A DNA stretch of 64,000 nt from Galerina marginata (lineage: Eukaryota > Basidiomycota > Agaricomycetes > Agaricales > Galerinaceae), in NCBI GenBank assembly GCA_023014335.1, contig JAECYW010000004.1:2170001-2234000 (forward strand), given 5' to 3'. Of this stretch, positions 34,728 through 47,754 are shown in pieces. Position 1 is the stretch's first letter; the number at the start of each line of letters is the position of its first letter. A model generated the notes under the pieces. The model was not told where the DNA came from and did not search any database. It worked only from the letters and a program-made list of their open reading frames with translations. A program made the position numbers and the translations under genes.

Positions 34728-35712
34728 GGCAGCAGGCAGGCAAGGAGGGCGCCTTATTTTGGTCTAGTTGCAACCAGTGCGGGACATACTGTGAGCGAAT
34801 TACGTTTCTTGCTTCAAATTGATGAAGCCTGACGCGACATAGAAACTAGAGCTGGTGTATACCTCTGTTAGAAAACACTAGAAATGAACGTGACGAATAC
34901 TTTGGATTCACTTCTGTTCATCGTGCCCCATTTACACGTTATAATCCGAATTATTCTGGTAATGCAAGTTATTCATGATTACTTATGTCTCCGAACTGTC
35001 AGGACGTGAATTTCGGATACAACCCTGCTGGGATCGGCCACCGTGACAATCAAGCCTGTACTTGCTTGCAAGAACCATTGGTTGATCAATATGCGGCTCA
35101 ATTTGAATTCCCGAGATACATCATTGCTCAAGAATTTTCTTCAAGGGCCAAACCTTTCATTCTGCGTCAGCGCTCCGCTTTCCTCGTACAGGCAGCCATC
35201 TTCTCCAACATCACGACTTTTCCAAATTTCATGGAACCAGGTTCCGTGGGCGTGTCCTCAGTGCTGTTCTGAATTACGATATTTTGCGGCCTCGTTTTCC
35301 GGTTCGTATTTCGTACTTTCTCGGCGCTGATGAACTCGTGGCCGCTTAGCGCTTAGGAGAAGGAACCGTATTCCGGGACTCGAGTAAATCGACGTGCAGC
35401 AAGTTTCCCTTTCCGAAAATTTGTCTGGATTATGCATAGCGCCCAAAGTCATCGCCAGGGACAAATGGGACCGTAAGGGACACGGAACTGGCACGTACTG
35501 GCATCCTGCATAGGGTTTGATGCCCCCCAAAGCACTTGGCTGGGGCACGCGTTACCCGCAGTACTCCAAGTAGACGTCCTTGTTCAGCAATTACCGGGAG
35601 CAGCGAAAGATTATATCCTACTTTTTCACTCCCTTGAAAGGGGAGTTACTAACCTTCGCTATCCTACAGAGGACGTACATCTACCTGGATCTATCTATAC
35701 CACGGTCACTGC
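34728..35712. other. Gene-poor region
   Basis: About 1 kb without a recognisable gene. Several plus-strand frames of 90-100 codons (34985-35330) lack any domain character or splice logic. Confidence 0.45.
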
Positions 35713-35765
35713 AACCTGTAAGTGCTGGTAGTGCGCAGACTGCGCACTACCAGCACTTACAGGTT
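35713..35765. repeat. Perfect 26-bp inverted repeat with 1-base centre
   Basis: The left arm at 35713-35738 (AACCTGTAAGTGCTGGTAGT...) is exactly complementary to the right arm at 35740-35765, with only base 35739 between them. Symmetry stops at once outside the arms (C at 35712 and C at 35766). A transcript would fold into a 26-bp hairpin with almost no loop, and double-stranded DNA could extrude a cruciform. No gene is adjacent. Confidence 0.95.
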
Positions 35766-38164
35766 CCTCTAAATGGCTCATACGGTCCTTATCTATTTAC
35801 GTTACTCAGACTGCCTGTCATGCACATACTCAGAATGCCAGGACCTTTTTATCTGCACACCGATATTTCTCCAGAATGAACTCATATCGTATTTGAAAGC
35901 TTGAACGGATATGTATGTCGACAGTCATCGGCCGTTCCAGGTATTTCAAAAGGGAAGGTTGTACAACGTACAACCCCATTATGAATATTTGATAATTGAT
36001 AGATGATAGGTAGGACAGAGTAGATAATCAGATAACGCGCAATGGCAGAGAGAATGAGGGACAAAAAATGAAACCGAGAGACCCAAACAGAACCTGAACA
36101 GCAGAAGAGGCAAACAACAGCTAATCGAGCAACACCAACACAACGTCAACGATGGCTGAAGAAGAAGAAGAAGAAAGGTCAAAACAACACATTCGAAAAT
36201 GTCGAAATGAATTTGAAGGTAGTAAAATGGGAATGAAGTCAAGCAATAAGGGAAAAAAATACGACGGAAGGCCCATTAAAGTCAAATGAGATGAGATCGA
36301 AAGCAGCGTCAATGAGGACGGACGATGGTAATGGTTTGAGGGAGATGGTGATGGTGATGACGATGAATAGTTTAAACTACATGAGAAAGCAGGAAAGGAA
36401 AAGATCGAAAGCACTGGAACCCGTCGAGGTCGAGTCGAGATCTATCTATAGACTCTGAAAAAGCAGAACATTCTGAAAGCACAGCAAAAGGAATGTAAAA
36501 CTGCAAAGAGCAGAAGCAAAGAATGGATGAGGTGTTGCGCAGGTTGCACGAGAGGCAGCCTCGATGCCTGGTGCTGAAGGAGCGGATGGAGGCCCTGGGG
36601 TTTAGGTGACTCGGTGATGATGTGGGTGTTTGTGGTGTGGTGGTGTGGGTAAGTGGGTGAATGGTTTAATGGGTGGGTGGTGTTACACGCTCGTCCAAAG
36701 CGAACATTTCCGGGGATGTAGAGTGTCACAAAAGGAAGAAACAATGTCGAGAGTGTGAGGGAAATTTGGGGAGTAAAGGCGGAGATATGAAGGGCGAGTT
36801 GTTATCTAATGTACAGTGACAAAGAAAGGGTGGAGTGGATGAGTAGGTAATGAATGATGATAGATGGATGATGCGCAAATGCGTGAGTGAATGAATGTGG
36901 GGCGGCATATGTATGGATAGAGTTCGAAGCGAATCGAAAGTGAAAAAAGAAAGTGTGGATGAATGACATCAATGCAATATGCAAATGAGCGTAAGAGGGA
37001 TTTAGAAGAATGCTATCGCTATCAAGTAAATCCACAAGACATAGAGTGAGAGAGCAGAGACAAGTGGTGGTGGTGGTGGTACAGTAAGAAATGAAAGATA
37101 AATTCCAAAAACCGAAACTGATGAATCGAAGCAATGAATGTGCAGGAATCTCGGAAGTCCAAGAAGGCCAAGGCAGAATGAGAGAGGGTGGGCGTACACA
37201 AGACGCAAAAGGAGCCGGAATTGAATGGGGAGGGACAAGGTGTGTGAGTTATGCGAGTAGTCGCGCAGGGTGCAATTGCAGTTGCGAGTTTTTTGTGTAT
37301 TTGTGTGGGTCGGTAGGGTGGTGGGGGGAAAGACACTAGGTCCGTGTATGTGACATATGAGTTGGGGGGGTTAGGAACGGCAAAAATGTCGACAAGGAAA
37401 ATGGCGAATATACACATTAAACGCAAAACGCAAAAAAGCGCGCTGCTCGTCGGCGCGAAAGGTCAACAGAGGGTGAAGGTGAAGGGCGAAATGCGACGGC
37501 TATATACATCTTTTTCGAGCAGCGCGAAGAAAAATTGAATGTATGTGCAGTCGGTGGCGCGTTGACCTATAGGCGGGTTGGTGTGGGTAGGGTGTTAATA
37601 TCGTGGGGTGTTGAGTAGGGTTGGGTCGGCGAGTAGTTTGGGTGGGTGGTAAATTCGAATGATATGGCGGGGTCAGAGCATTGTCTCGTCAGCAGAATAA
37701 ATGAGATGCTAATGGTTATGAGGTGAATGAATGGTAATGGGGATGGGTGGTTAATTGGTTATTGATGCTTGAGTTCGAATAGGAGCGTATGTATGGTTCG
37801 TTTGTCGAGAGCAACTCGCTCCAACCCAAGCCTGGCCAATCGATCAAGCAACGCGAACGTCGTGTGATGGCGTCGTTGTCGCTGGCAGCAGGCGGGTGGT
37901 GGCAAGCTGTTGTCGATTTGGTGGTGGTGGTACACGAGATTTTGGTTCTTGAAATGTTCAGTCCAGTCAATGAATGAGTGAGTGTGGTGGTACACAATCC
38001 TCGGGTAATTTCGTTCCTTCCCGAAGACACAAAAAAAAATTCTTCTTCTTCCTTCCAGTCCTTCTTTCCTAAATTTTGGTTCCTGTAATCCTTTTGGCCG
38101 TCGTTCTCCTCGTCGACGCCTTTTTCGTCCGTCCTCCTTCCAGGTCCAAAATGGTCCTTCCTCC
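35766..38164. other. Gene-free, purine-skewed region
   Basis: About 2.4 kb with no convincing gene. From about 36050 to 37750 the plus strand is strongly enriched in G and A, with many GGTGG, GAGTG and GAATGA words. All long frames on the minus strand are low-complexity (Ser/Leu/Phe/His-rich) products of that skew. It may be a long 3' untranslated region of the gene ending at 38165, an unannotated non-coding transcript, or simple sequence drift. Confidence 0.5.
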
Positions 38165-40385
38165 TCATATCAGCTGAAACGCACTCCCAAGGCACGCCTT
38201 CGCCCTCGAGCCCAGCCCTACATCCCTATCCCTCACATCCACATCCATGTCCCCCTCCCCATCCGCATCAGCCTCATCCCCCGGCGCAATCAAGCTCCCA
38301 AACGAGATACGCCGGGCAGGAGCGAGGCGGCGCACACGTCGGAGCGTTCGCATTTTTTGGGTCGCACCAGACGACGGGGACAAAGGAGGAGAGGACGGAG
38401 AGGGCGATGGTGGTGTTTGAGCCTGGGTGTGCATGTCGAATACGGCCGAGACGGGGGAGAGGGTGCGTAGCGCCGGAGAAGGCGAGCGCATCTTTGTTGG
38501 GGTGCGCGTGCCGTGGGGCGCGCCGCGCTGCTGCATGAAGGCGGACGGCGCTGCACTCAGCGTGAGGCCTGGGCCGAGACCATGAGCAGCGCTGGTGTTC
38601 TCCTTCTCGCGGAGATGAGGCAGCTCAGCTCCGAACATGCTTGGGTTGCGCTGCAGGTTCATCTTTGGCGCGCGCACCTTGTGGGTGTGGGTGGGGTCGG
38701 CAGTCTTGTCCGCTTTGTCCTTCGTCTTGTCCTTTTCCTTGTCTGTCGTCTTCCCAACTTTGCTACCACTCGTATCCACCTTGGTCGTATTTGAAGACGA
38801 CTTGGAGCTCTTCGTGGCGCTAGGAGCCTTCGGACTCTTCACCTTGCTCTCATCGACAGACTTGGACTTGGACCTCGGCGCGTGCGAGGGCCGCTCCTTA
38901 TCCTTCGGCGGGGGCATCGGCGCTCTGGCGACCGCCACAGATACAGGCACAGGCGAGGTCGGTGCAGTCACCGTACCAGCTGCCGCAGGCGATGGAGGCA
39001 CAGACGAAGGTGGCGGAGATGCGACAGACGGGCTCGCAGGCGGCCCAATGGTCGCTGCGCCAGTCTTGGTTCTCATCTTCTTCGCACGGCGCGTGCGCGC
39101 TTTTTCTTCCTCGTCCGAGGACGGATACGACCCTGATAATTTCCTTGCATGCACACGGTCGGTTGCGGCTGCTTCCTGTCTGGCCTCCTGGGCCAGGGTA
39201 CCGTAGGACGGGGCACGTTTCATGCCTGCCGCCCTGGGGGTGTCTTTGGGAGGCGGGGGTGGAGGGCCAGAGCAGAAGGAGTCAGAGCGCTTCACACGCT
39301 GCAGGCGGGGGTCTGGGAGGGGCATGCCGCTGCTGCTGCTGCTGAACAAAGAGCCGGACGAGAGGGTCGAGGCGGAGCGACGGAGGACACGCGGTGCCGA
39401 GGAGAGAGAGGAAAAGCTGTTGAGAGTGGACGAGCTTGGGGTGGAGGGGTTGATGAGGGCAGGGACGTCTGTTGGGTGGGGTGGGGAGGATGACCTGCGG
39501 TCTGCGTGCGCGTGGGCATGGGACCGAGGCAAACGGGAGTAGGGGTGATATGAGGGGTTGGGGAAAAGCCGGTCAGAGCGTTGGAGGCGATTGGAGAGCC
39601 TGTTGGGGGGAAGAAGAGTGATGAGAGCGATCCGGGATATAAGGAGAAGGAGAGAAAAGGCAAAGGGGACTCCTTGTACGGAGAACAAAGACTTACCGAG
39701 CAATGTTTGCGTTGTCTTTGATATCTGCAGGGCTGGGCTTGATGAAATCCATGCTGGACTGTCTGTAGAGAGGGCGACGGGGCGCTAAGGGTTTCTCCTC
39801 ACCATCGTGAAAATAGGAATAATTGGAATGGTGGGAACCGTCGTCGATCTCGACCTCTTCTGCGATGACCTGGGGTTGGCGCTCGGCAAGGGCTTCTTCT
39901 TTGGCACGGCTGCGGGCTAGTTCGAGCAGCTTGACGCGTGTCGCGCGTATGGAATGAAGCCACTCTGCAGGACCTTTAGCTTGGGAGACCCCGCGGGCGA
40001 TCTTGTCGAGGAGGTTGGAGGGGGGAATTGGACCGTTGAAAGGAGTGACTAGGTGGGCGGGAAGGGCGTCAAGGGTCTGGAAAATCAATAGGATGAGACG
40101 CGGAGAGGGTGCAAAAATAAGCTGGGGACATACGCGTGAGAGGAGAAGGATCTGGTCCTGCTTCCACTCGAAATCCATGTCGTCGGCATTGGAGCTGTTC
40201 CAGCTGTCTGTGCTCTTCCTGTTTGCGGGGTAGAAAATAGGCAGAGAAGGCGAGGGGCAGCTCCTAGGTGTGTGTGGCGACGCGGCGGAGTTGAGGGAGA
40301 GCAGGGAGGAGCGGCGACGGGGCAGGGGCGGGTGGGGAAGAACGATGGCGAGAGGGGTCAGGCCGGTGCTGCGGCGGGTCTGCAT
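38165..40385 (-). CDS. Ser/Pro/Lys-rich protein of unknown function
   Basis: Not recognised. Three exons (40385-40134, 40076-39697, 39599-38165) give 688 residues. The only compact region is about 65-180 (FEWKQDQILLLSR, LDALPAHLVTPFNGPIPPSN, LDKIARGVSQA, EWLHSIRATRVKLLEL), which looks like a helical, possibly conserved domain. Most of the rest is disordered: Ser/Pro blocks, a Lys/Asp/Thr-rich stretch (DKEKDKTKDKADKTAD) and basic clusters such as RTRRAKKMRTK that could be nuclear localisation signals. Numerous SP and TP sites suggest phosphorylation. The start at 40385 was preferred over 40499 because the upstream residues look non-coding. Confidence 0.72.
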
Positions 40386-41317
40386 AGCGACGAAAGAGAA
40401 AGAGAGGATGGGCACTGGCGCTGGGTGGGGTTGGTATGTCCAGACACAGAGGACCGACAAGACAAAGCGCGCAGAGAAAAGAGCGTATGCATTCAACAAC
40501 CCACAACTGCGTTCAATCTCCGCTAGCCACGTATGGCATCACTTGCTATTTCTGTCTCTGCCCTGATTTCCCCGATGCGGCGCTCGGACCACTCTCCCCC
40601 GATCACCCTCCCCGTCCATCATACTCTTACTCTTACTCTTACTCTCCAGCCCATCTCTCTCTCTCTCTATCGATTACCAGCACTCGTATGTGTGATCGTC
40701 CAATTTCCTTCTTCGTTCCCGGAGACATTCATTCCATTCGCAGGGTGCCTGCAACGTGTTTTGCAGCGTGCCTTCGCCTATCATACACAACGCCCTCCCC
40801 ACACGCTCTGTCGCTGCCTTCTCGTCGGACTTGTGCTACCTATACCCGACACCGATACATCCATACCAGTCCTTTAGAGCTATTACTCTTGTATACCATA
40901 CCCCCACTTAATTAATATGGACTAGCTACTATGCACACTCAGATCTGCGTATCTTATTATCATGATCGTTTGTCCGTTATTCCCCTCCCGGATACTCCTT
41001 CCGGTGAGCTTTCGCCTTGCAGGACCCATGACATGCGGTCCCTGACCTGCACGTTCCATGCCATCTATATCTCCCATTTCTACACTGATAATCAAGGTGT
41101 TCTTGATACTTGATGCAATCTATTCTGAATCTCCAAGCATGCCTGGCACTCTGTGGCAGATGGTAACAGGATTCGCACCAATACACGAGGCCTTCCTTCT
41201 TCAGAATTCATGAAAGGCAATTCGCGATGTACACACGAAGAAGATTCACAAGCGAATTATCTCAATGGGGCTTCACCCAACACGAAAACAATGGAAGAAT
41301 AATATCGAATACCCTCT
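40386..41317. other. Intergenic region
   Basis: About 930 bp between the Ser/Pro-rich gene's start and the 3' end of IWS1. The first 300 bp is C/T-rich with TC-dinucleotide runs (about 40620-40680), as expected for the minus-strand gene's promoter. No gene was recognised. Confidence 0.45.
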
Positions 41318-42520
41318 CTACTTCATGCTCACCTTTCTCGTCAGGCTCCTCAACCGCTCCGCGTTCTTCCTTCTCCTTTCAATGTCCACATCCACACTGG
41401 CACCTCCTCTGCCCATCCCTGCGGCCCGCTGCGACGGCGCCACAGTGTATGTCCCCAGCTCCCTCTGCGGGATCATCACCGCGTTTCTCTTCACTCGGCC
41501 TTTCTCCGTTTCCTTCGCTCGCGCTAGAATCGCGTTCAGCCGCTCACCAGCACGCAGGTCCACCTCCGCATCCTGCGCGACCGGCACTATGCGGTCCCGA
41601 TACGACGCGGAGCGCTTGATGATTGGACGCGACCACAGCGATACAAGGTCATTCGCAATGCGGTTAATGGCTGGTGTGACGCGCTTGCGTTTCGTGTAGA
41701 ATAGCACAATGCGTCCAAGCCCCGACTCTTTAAGCACGGCACTGTCGATAAACTCCATCTTTTTGATAATACCAAACAGCTCGCGCTGGATATTGAGCGC
41801 GGGAAGGGACCGGTCAGGAAGGGGCTCGAGCCATTTGCGGACGGCTTCGAGAAGGTTATTGTCGATCATGGACTGTGCAAGCGATACTCTGAGTTAGATT
41901 AGATAAAATAGAAGTGCCTCGGGAAATGAATGCAACGCACTTTCTCAACGTCTCCATAGCCTCCGGCAGGTGCCTAAGCTTGGTAGTCGCGGGCAGCTTG
42001 GCCTGGTTGGCGTTGATGTCTTCATCGGCGGCATTGAGCATGAGCTCGCGCAGACGGGCGACTTCGTCGTCGGCGAAGCTGTCGAGCACCTCATCGTTGT
42101 TCTTTTTCTTCCGTGGGCGATTGGTCTTTTTGCTTCGCAGAATTTCATCAATCTTCATGTCCAGGCGGATTTTGTTCGCTGCAAATGGGCATTGCCACGG
42201 TGGGTCAGCCTTTGCCGTACAAGTGTGAGTACGAAACTCACCCTGCTCAGGCGGGAGATCAGTCAAGTCAACCTCTACCGGTTGCTTTCTCTTTCTCTTC
42301 TTCTGCACTTTGGGTTCGCCATCCCTTTCGGCGTCGGCGTCCTCGCCAGCACCAGTCGATTTTTTCCTGCCTAGGGAGCTGCGTTTCTTTTTCGGTTTAG
42401 GCGCCGCCGTCCGCTCCTGAACATAGTCATCTTCCGAGTCACCTGCAGAGGACTCGTAATCTTCCTGGCGGTGCTCCCGAGGAGAACGCGACCGGGGTGG
42501 CTTCTGAAGGCGGGGCTTGG

Positions 42521-42551
<31 letters not shown>

Positions 42552-42732
42552 ATCCTTATCCTCTATCAAAACAATGAGTCGAACATGCGGCGAACAAAGC
42601 TAGGAAGAATTACCCTCAAAGTCGGACGAAAGCTCAGACTCTGAGCCTCCGAAGATATCGCGTTCTAGATCGCGGACCTGTGGACAGTCGCGTCAAGCTA
42701 CAAGGGGAGGGGCTGTGGGACATACTGACCAT
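41318..42732 (-). CDS. IWS1: Transcription elongation factor IWS1/SPN1
   Basis: Nuclear partner of Spt6 that travels with elongating RNA polymerase II. Five exons (42732-42730, 42677-42614, 42562-42242, 42178-41941, 41888-41318) give 398 residues, close to yeast Spn1 (410). The N-terminal third is disordered with a poly-Gln run (about residues 28-37) and basic/acidic clusters. The folded core (about 145-310) contains IDEILRSKKTNRPRKKK, then the TFIIS-N-like helical bundle with NNLLEAVRKWLEPLPDRSLP and IQRELFGIIKKMEFI. The first coding exon is only the ATG, immediately followed by a GT intron. That model was chosen because it joins directly to a conserved acidic start (VRDLERDIFGGSESE). Confidence 0.95.
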
Positions 42733-42955
42733 TGTGATGCGAGAGGGGAGGAGTCGAGGAGACCAATGACAGAAGGAATGTGCGTGGCGTGGCGTGGGAA
42801 GAGCAAGGGCGCTCCGCTGACGGCTGCTTACGGCATAGTCGCCGGATCACGTGGTTTTGCGAGTTAATGAACGGGGCGGTTAGAGAAATGAATGGTGGAC
42901 GGAACGAGAGTAGATATGCCGGTCCTTTGATTTCAACCATCTATCCATCCCCTCC

Positions 42956-45257
42956 ATGGCGGCGTTGCACTCGTCGACAGCCCCGCAACTCCCGCCCTTC
43001 CGTCATCTCGCCTTTTATCCGTCCCATGTCGCCACACAACTGCCCCCAAATGTCGTAACCAGCACCCCACCGCCGCGACCCTTGCCGTTCACCCCTGACA
43101 AACCGCAACCGCAACTGCCTGCACCTATCCGATTATCATCGCCCAGCAGTCCTGTTTCTTTATCCTCCTCCTCCTCCTCTTTCTTCTCCCAACAACCCCA
43201 CAGCAGACTCCCCCCCGAGTCTCGCCCCCGCGTGCTCTCCAGCTTCATGCCCCGCTCCCTGCGATCCTCCTCGCTCCTCACCGCCATCCAAGTCCCCTCC
43301 ATCCTCGCCGCCCTCCTCGTTCACCTCGACTGGGCAGACGTCTACCCCCTCTTTACATCCTGCAGGTCCACCCGCGACCTCTTCCGCTCCATTTCTCTGC
43401 GCGACGTCGTCCTCGCCCGCTACGTGCCCGGCTACGCTCATGCCCTTCGCGCCCGCGACATGATTCACTATCACGACGTCCCAGTATCTTTGCACGATCT
43501 GGATCTCCTCCGTACGTCCGTCCCATCTTGTCTATCATTTCTCCGTCCTTCACGGCCATTTCTCTTGGCTTTACCACCCATATTCGAACATGTATACAAT
43601 ACATAATTAAAAATATAACTGACATACGTATTTCTCCAGTGATCTCCCAGAGGGCCCCGTTGCACCGGTACCCGACCCACGCCCTCTGTACCTTGTCCTC
43701 TCTCTTCCCAACATTTGATGACGATGAGACAACAGCAAAACTCGTCGCCCTCGCTCAGGCACACTCCCGCTTCGTCCTGCTCCTCCAGTCTCTCGTCCAC
43801 AGCTCCTCTTTGCCTTTTCCTTTGGAGCCGGAGGAGCTTAAAGTCAAATCCCGCTTTCCCCAAGTCCAGACCCTCCGAGAACTGACGTTCCCAGCTCCTC
43901 TGGCCTACACCCAGCTGCCATCGCCACCAGGCACCCCTCCTCGCACTTCCACTTCCACTTCTAGTTCCACGCGTCTCACTAGGCACAAACATAGCAAAAG
44001 CCAGCCCAGTGACAGCGATACCAGCAGGGAATTTGCGTCCAATGCGGCGCTCAAAATAGATCGCGGTCCGCGTCCTTCCGCAAACAGTCTCTCATCCATG
44101 ATGTCAGGTAGCCTGCACGCACACACACCTTCTGCGCCCATGCCCAAAAAAGGACGTCGCCTTTCTATTTTTGGAAAGAAGCCCAGCCTCACGCCCCCGC
44201 CGCCCGAAGAACCCAAGACGCTCAAAGCCAGCACTTGGCGCCGGAATCACGCCTCGGTCGACGAGCGTGCGCACATCGATGAGTTTGGCTCCTTGCGCCG
44301 CCCGACCCGCCGCTTTGCCTCTGCCGACGCGTCGAGCGACTCGTCTCTGAATTCAGCCTCCCCGTCTATTGCTGGAAGGGACAGCCCTGCGTCGCCTATC
44401 CCGGTGCCTGCGTCGTCCCCGCACGACCTCATCTTTGCGACATCCCGCATCCGCGCCCCGATACTGAGGGTGTTCGTCCCTTGTGCAAAGTTGGACGAAG
44501 ACAGCCTGGCCATGTGCGAACGGCAGCTGGAGGAGTCGGGTCTGTGGGAGCATCTCTCGACGGGAGACATCGTGTGCAACCTCGGATATGTACCGCCTAG
44601 TCCGGAGGAGGGCTCGTCAGATGGTGACGACCCGACGCCTGTTTCTTTGGATAATCATAATTCCAACTACAACCTCCGCCCACGCGCATCTCAGTCCTTC
44701 CAACGTCCCCCATCAACCTCCCAGCGCAAGTGGCTGCTCTTCGACGGCGATATGCTTATCCCGTACTCCCCGCCCGACCTCCTCCCGCTCGCGCACCCCC
44801 TGAACCTCCCCTCGCCCTTCTACTATGCGCATCTCGCCCCACCACACGCCAACCTTCTCTTCTCCATATCCCGACTGCCCGTATGCGACGACGTCCCGCA
44901 GCTGCTGCTCATAAACGCCTCGTCGCGCGTGCCGAGCCCGCACTCGCCGAAAGGCGCAGCGGTGGTGAAGCGGTACGCGTGGACCGCACGGGTGGTAAGG
45001 CTGAAAGGGATGGGACCGGAGGACGCGGATATGGATGTGGGCGAGGGGTGGTTTGGGGAGTGGGTGCTGGAGGGCGAGGGCACGCAGGAGGGAAAGCGGC
45101 TGTTGTTGGACGCGCTTGCCGGACGGCCGCTTGGGCGGAGGGTGTGGGAGCTTGTGAGAGAGAAGAGCGGGGGCGGGAAGATTTGGCTTAGGTGGGTGTT
45201 TGTTCTCCCGTGTTGTTGCACCTCGCTGATCGCGATGACAGACTCTTGCCGCTATGA
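42956..45257 (+). CDS. Large F-box-like protein of unknown function
   Basis: Three exons (42956-43511, 43640-45191, 45242-45257) give 707 residues. The segment VPSILAALLVHLDWADVYPLF, followed by CRSTRDLFRSISLRDVVL, has the spacing of an F-box, so it could act as an SCF ubiquitin-ligase adaptor. The middle is Ser/Pro-rich and disordered. A compact C-terminal region (about 470-700) contains RAPILRVFVPCAKLDE, KWLLFDGDMLIPYSPPDLLP and WTARVVRLKGMGPED and looks conserved but matches no family I know. The last exon adds only five codons. The promoter is shared with IWS1, 223 bp away. Confidence 0.72.
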
Positions 45258-45926
45258 TGATGGGTTCATATAATTTATTTGTGATTGTGAATAATTCACA
45301 GCATTATACCCTCGGGTGCTGCCTGGGGGCATCGTGGACGACCGGACTCGGAAACTCTCTCATTTCAATTCATCACCCATCTCACTTTTGTCTATCTTCG
45401 TTTTGTTTTTGCCACGGACTGTTCAGAATTCATTGCACAATATCATCACCATTGCCAATTTTTCTTTCTGCACATCGCTATTTCTGTCATGTTCATTCAA
45501 TCACATCTTCATTCGTGCATTCATAATGACACGCATCTATACCACTTCGCACCCATCCGGTCCTTTGTCTTCATCATCACCATTCATGTTCATGCGCGAT
45601 CACACTGCACCTCTACCACCTTCATTACACCTTTCCTTTAATCATACTATATCGCATACACGAAAAACGTCACCGTTGATTCCGCTTGTCCCATTGGAAT
45701 TTGAATCTCTCCGACTTTCAAGTGTGTAGCTTAGACAATGTATTGTACGTTAAATTTACCTTACTTGATCTAACTATCATATCCTTCATTCCCTTACCTT
45801 TACAACTTGGTTCGTGCTATGTAATATAATTGGGACCTAAGGTTTAGTGCCGGTTCGAGACAAATACAAAACAAAAATCTCATTGTGAGGACCAGACAAT
45901 AATGTATATACGACAGGTAAAAGGAA
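45258..45926. other. Intergenic region between convergent genes
   Basis: About 670 bp between the ends of the F-box-like gene and RPT2. T/C-rich and probably 3' untranslated sequence. No gene was recognised. Confidence 0.45.
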
Positions 45927-47556
<1,630 letters not shown>

Positions 47557-47700
47557 GGTAAAGGAATATGAAGGTGTTGAGAGGAATGAAGTGAGACCAA
47601 GTTCTTGAAATGAGAGGCGACGCGTCAGTCTTCTCGATTTGGAAAATTGAAACTCCGCCCACACCCGTGACACGCCCGACATCACTCAGTGAGCTTGAAG

Positions 47701-47709
47701 CGTGGCAAA
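47701..47709 (+). promoter_or_regulatory. PACE-like element (CGTGGCAAA)
   Basis: Differs at one base from GGTGGCAAA, the Rpn4 site found before yeast proteasome genes. It lies about 145 bp upstream of the RPT2 start and 46 bp before the YIPF6-type start. A 9-mer with one mismatch can occur by chance and Rpn4 control is not established for basidiomycetes. Confidence 0.25.
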
Positions 47710-47754
47710 CTACGACCTATCCACCTCTAATTTACACCTGCCTTTGAGCCATTC

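Noticed and set aside
36121..37426. Several minus-strand ORFs of 80-134 codons rich in Ser, Leu, His and Phe
   Set aside because: They mirror the purine skew of the plus strand and have no domain features or coherent splice sites.
38637..39493. Long plus-strand ORFs (up to 189 codons) opposite the Ser/Pro-rich gene
   Set aside because: Antisense shadows of the minus-strand gene at 38165-40385. Composition follows from its codon bias.
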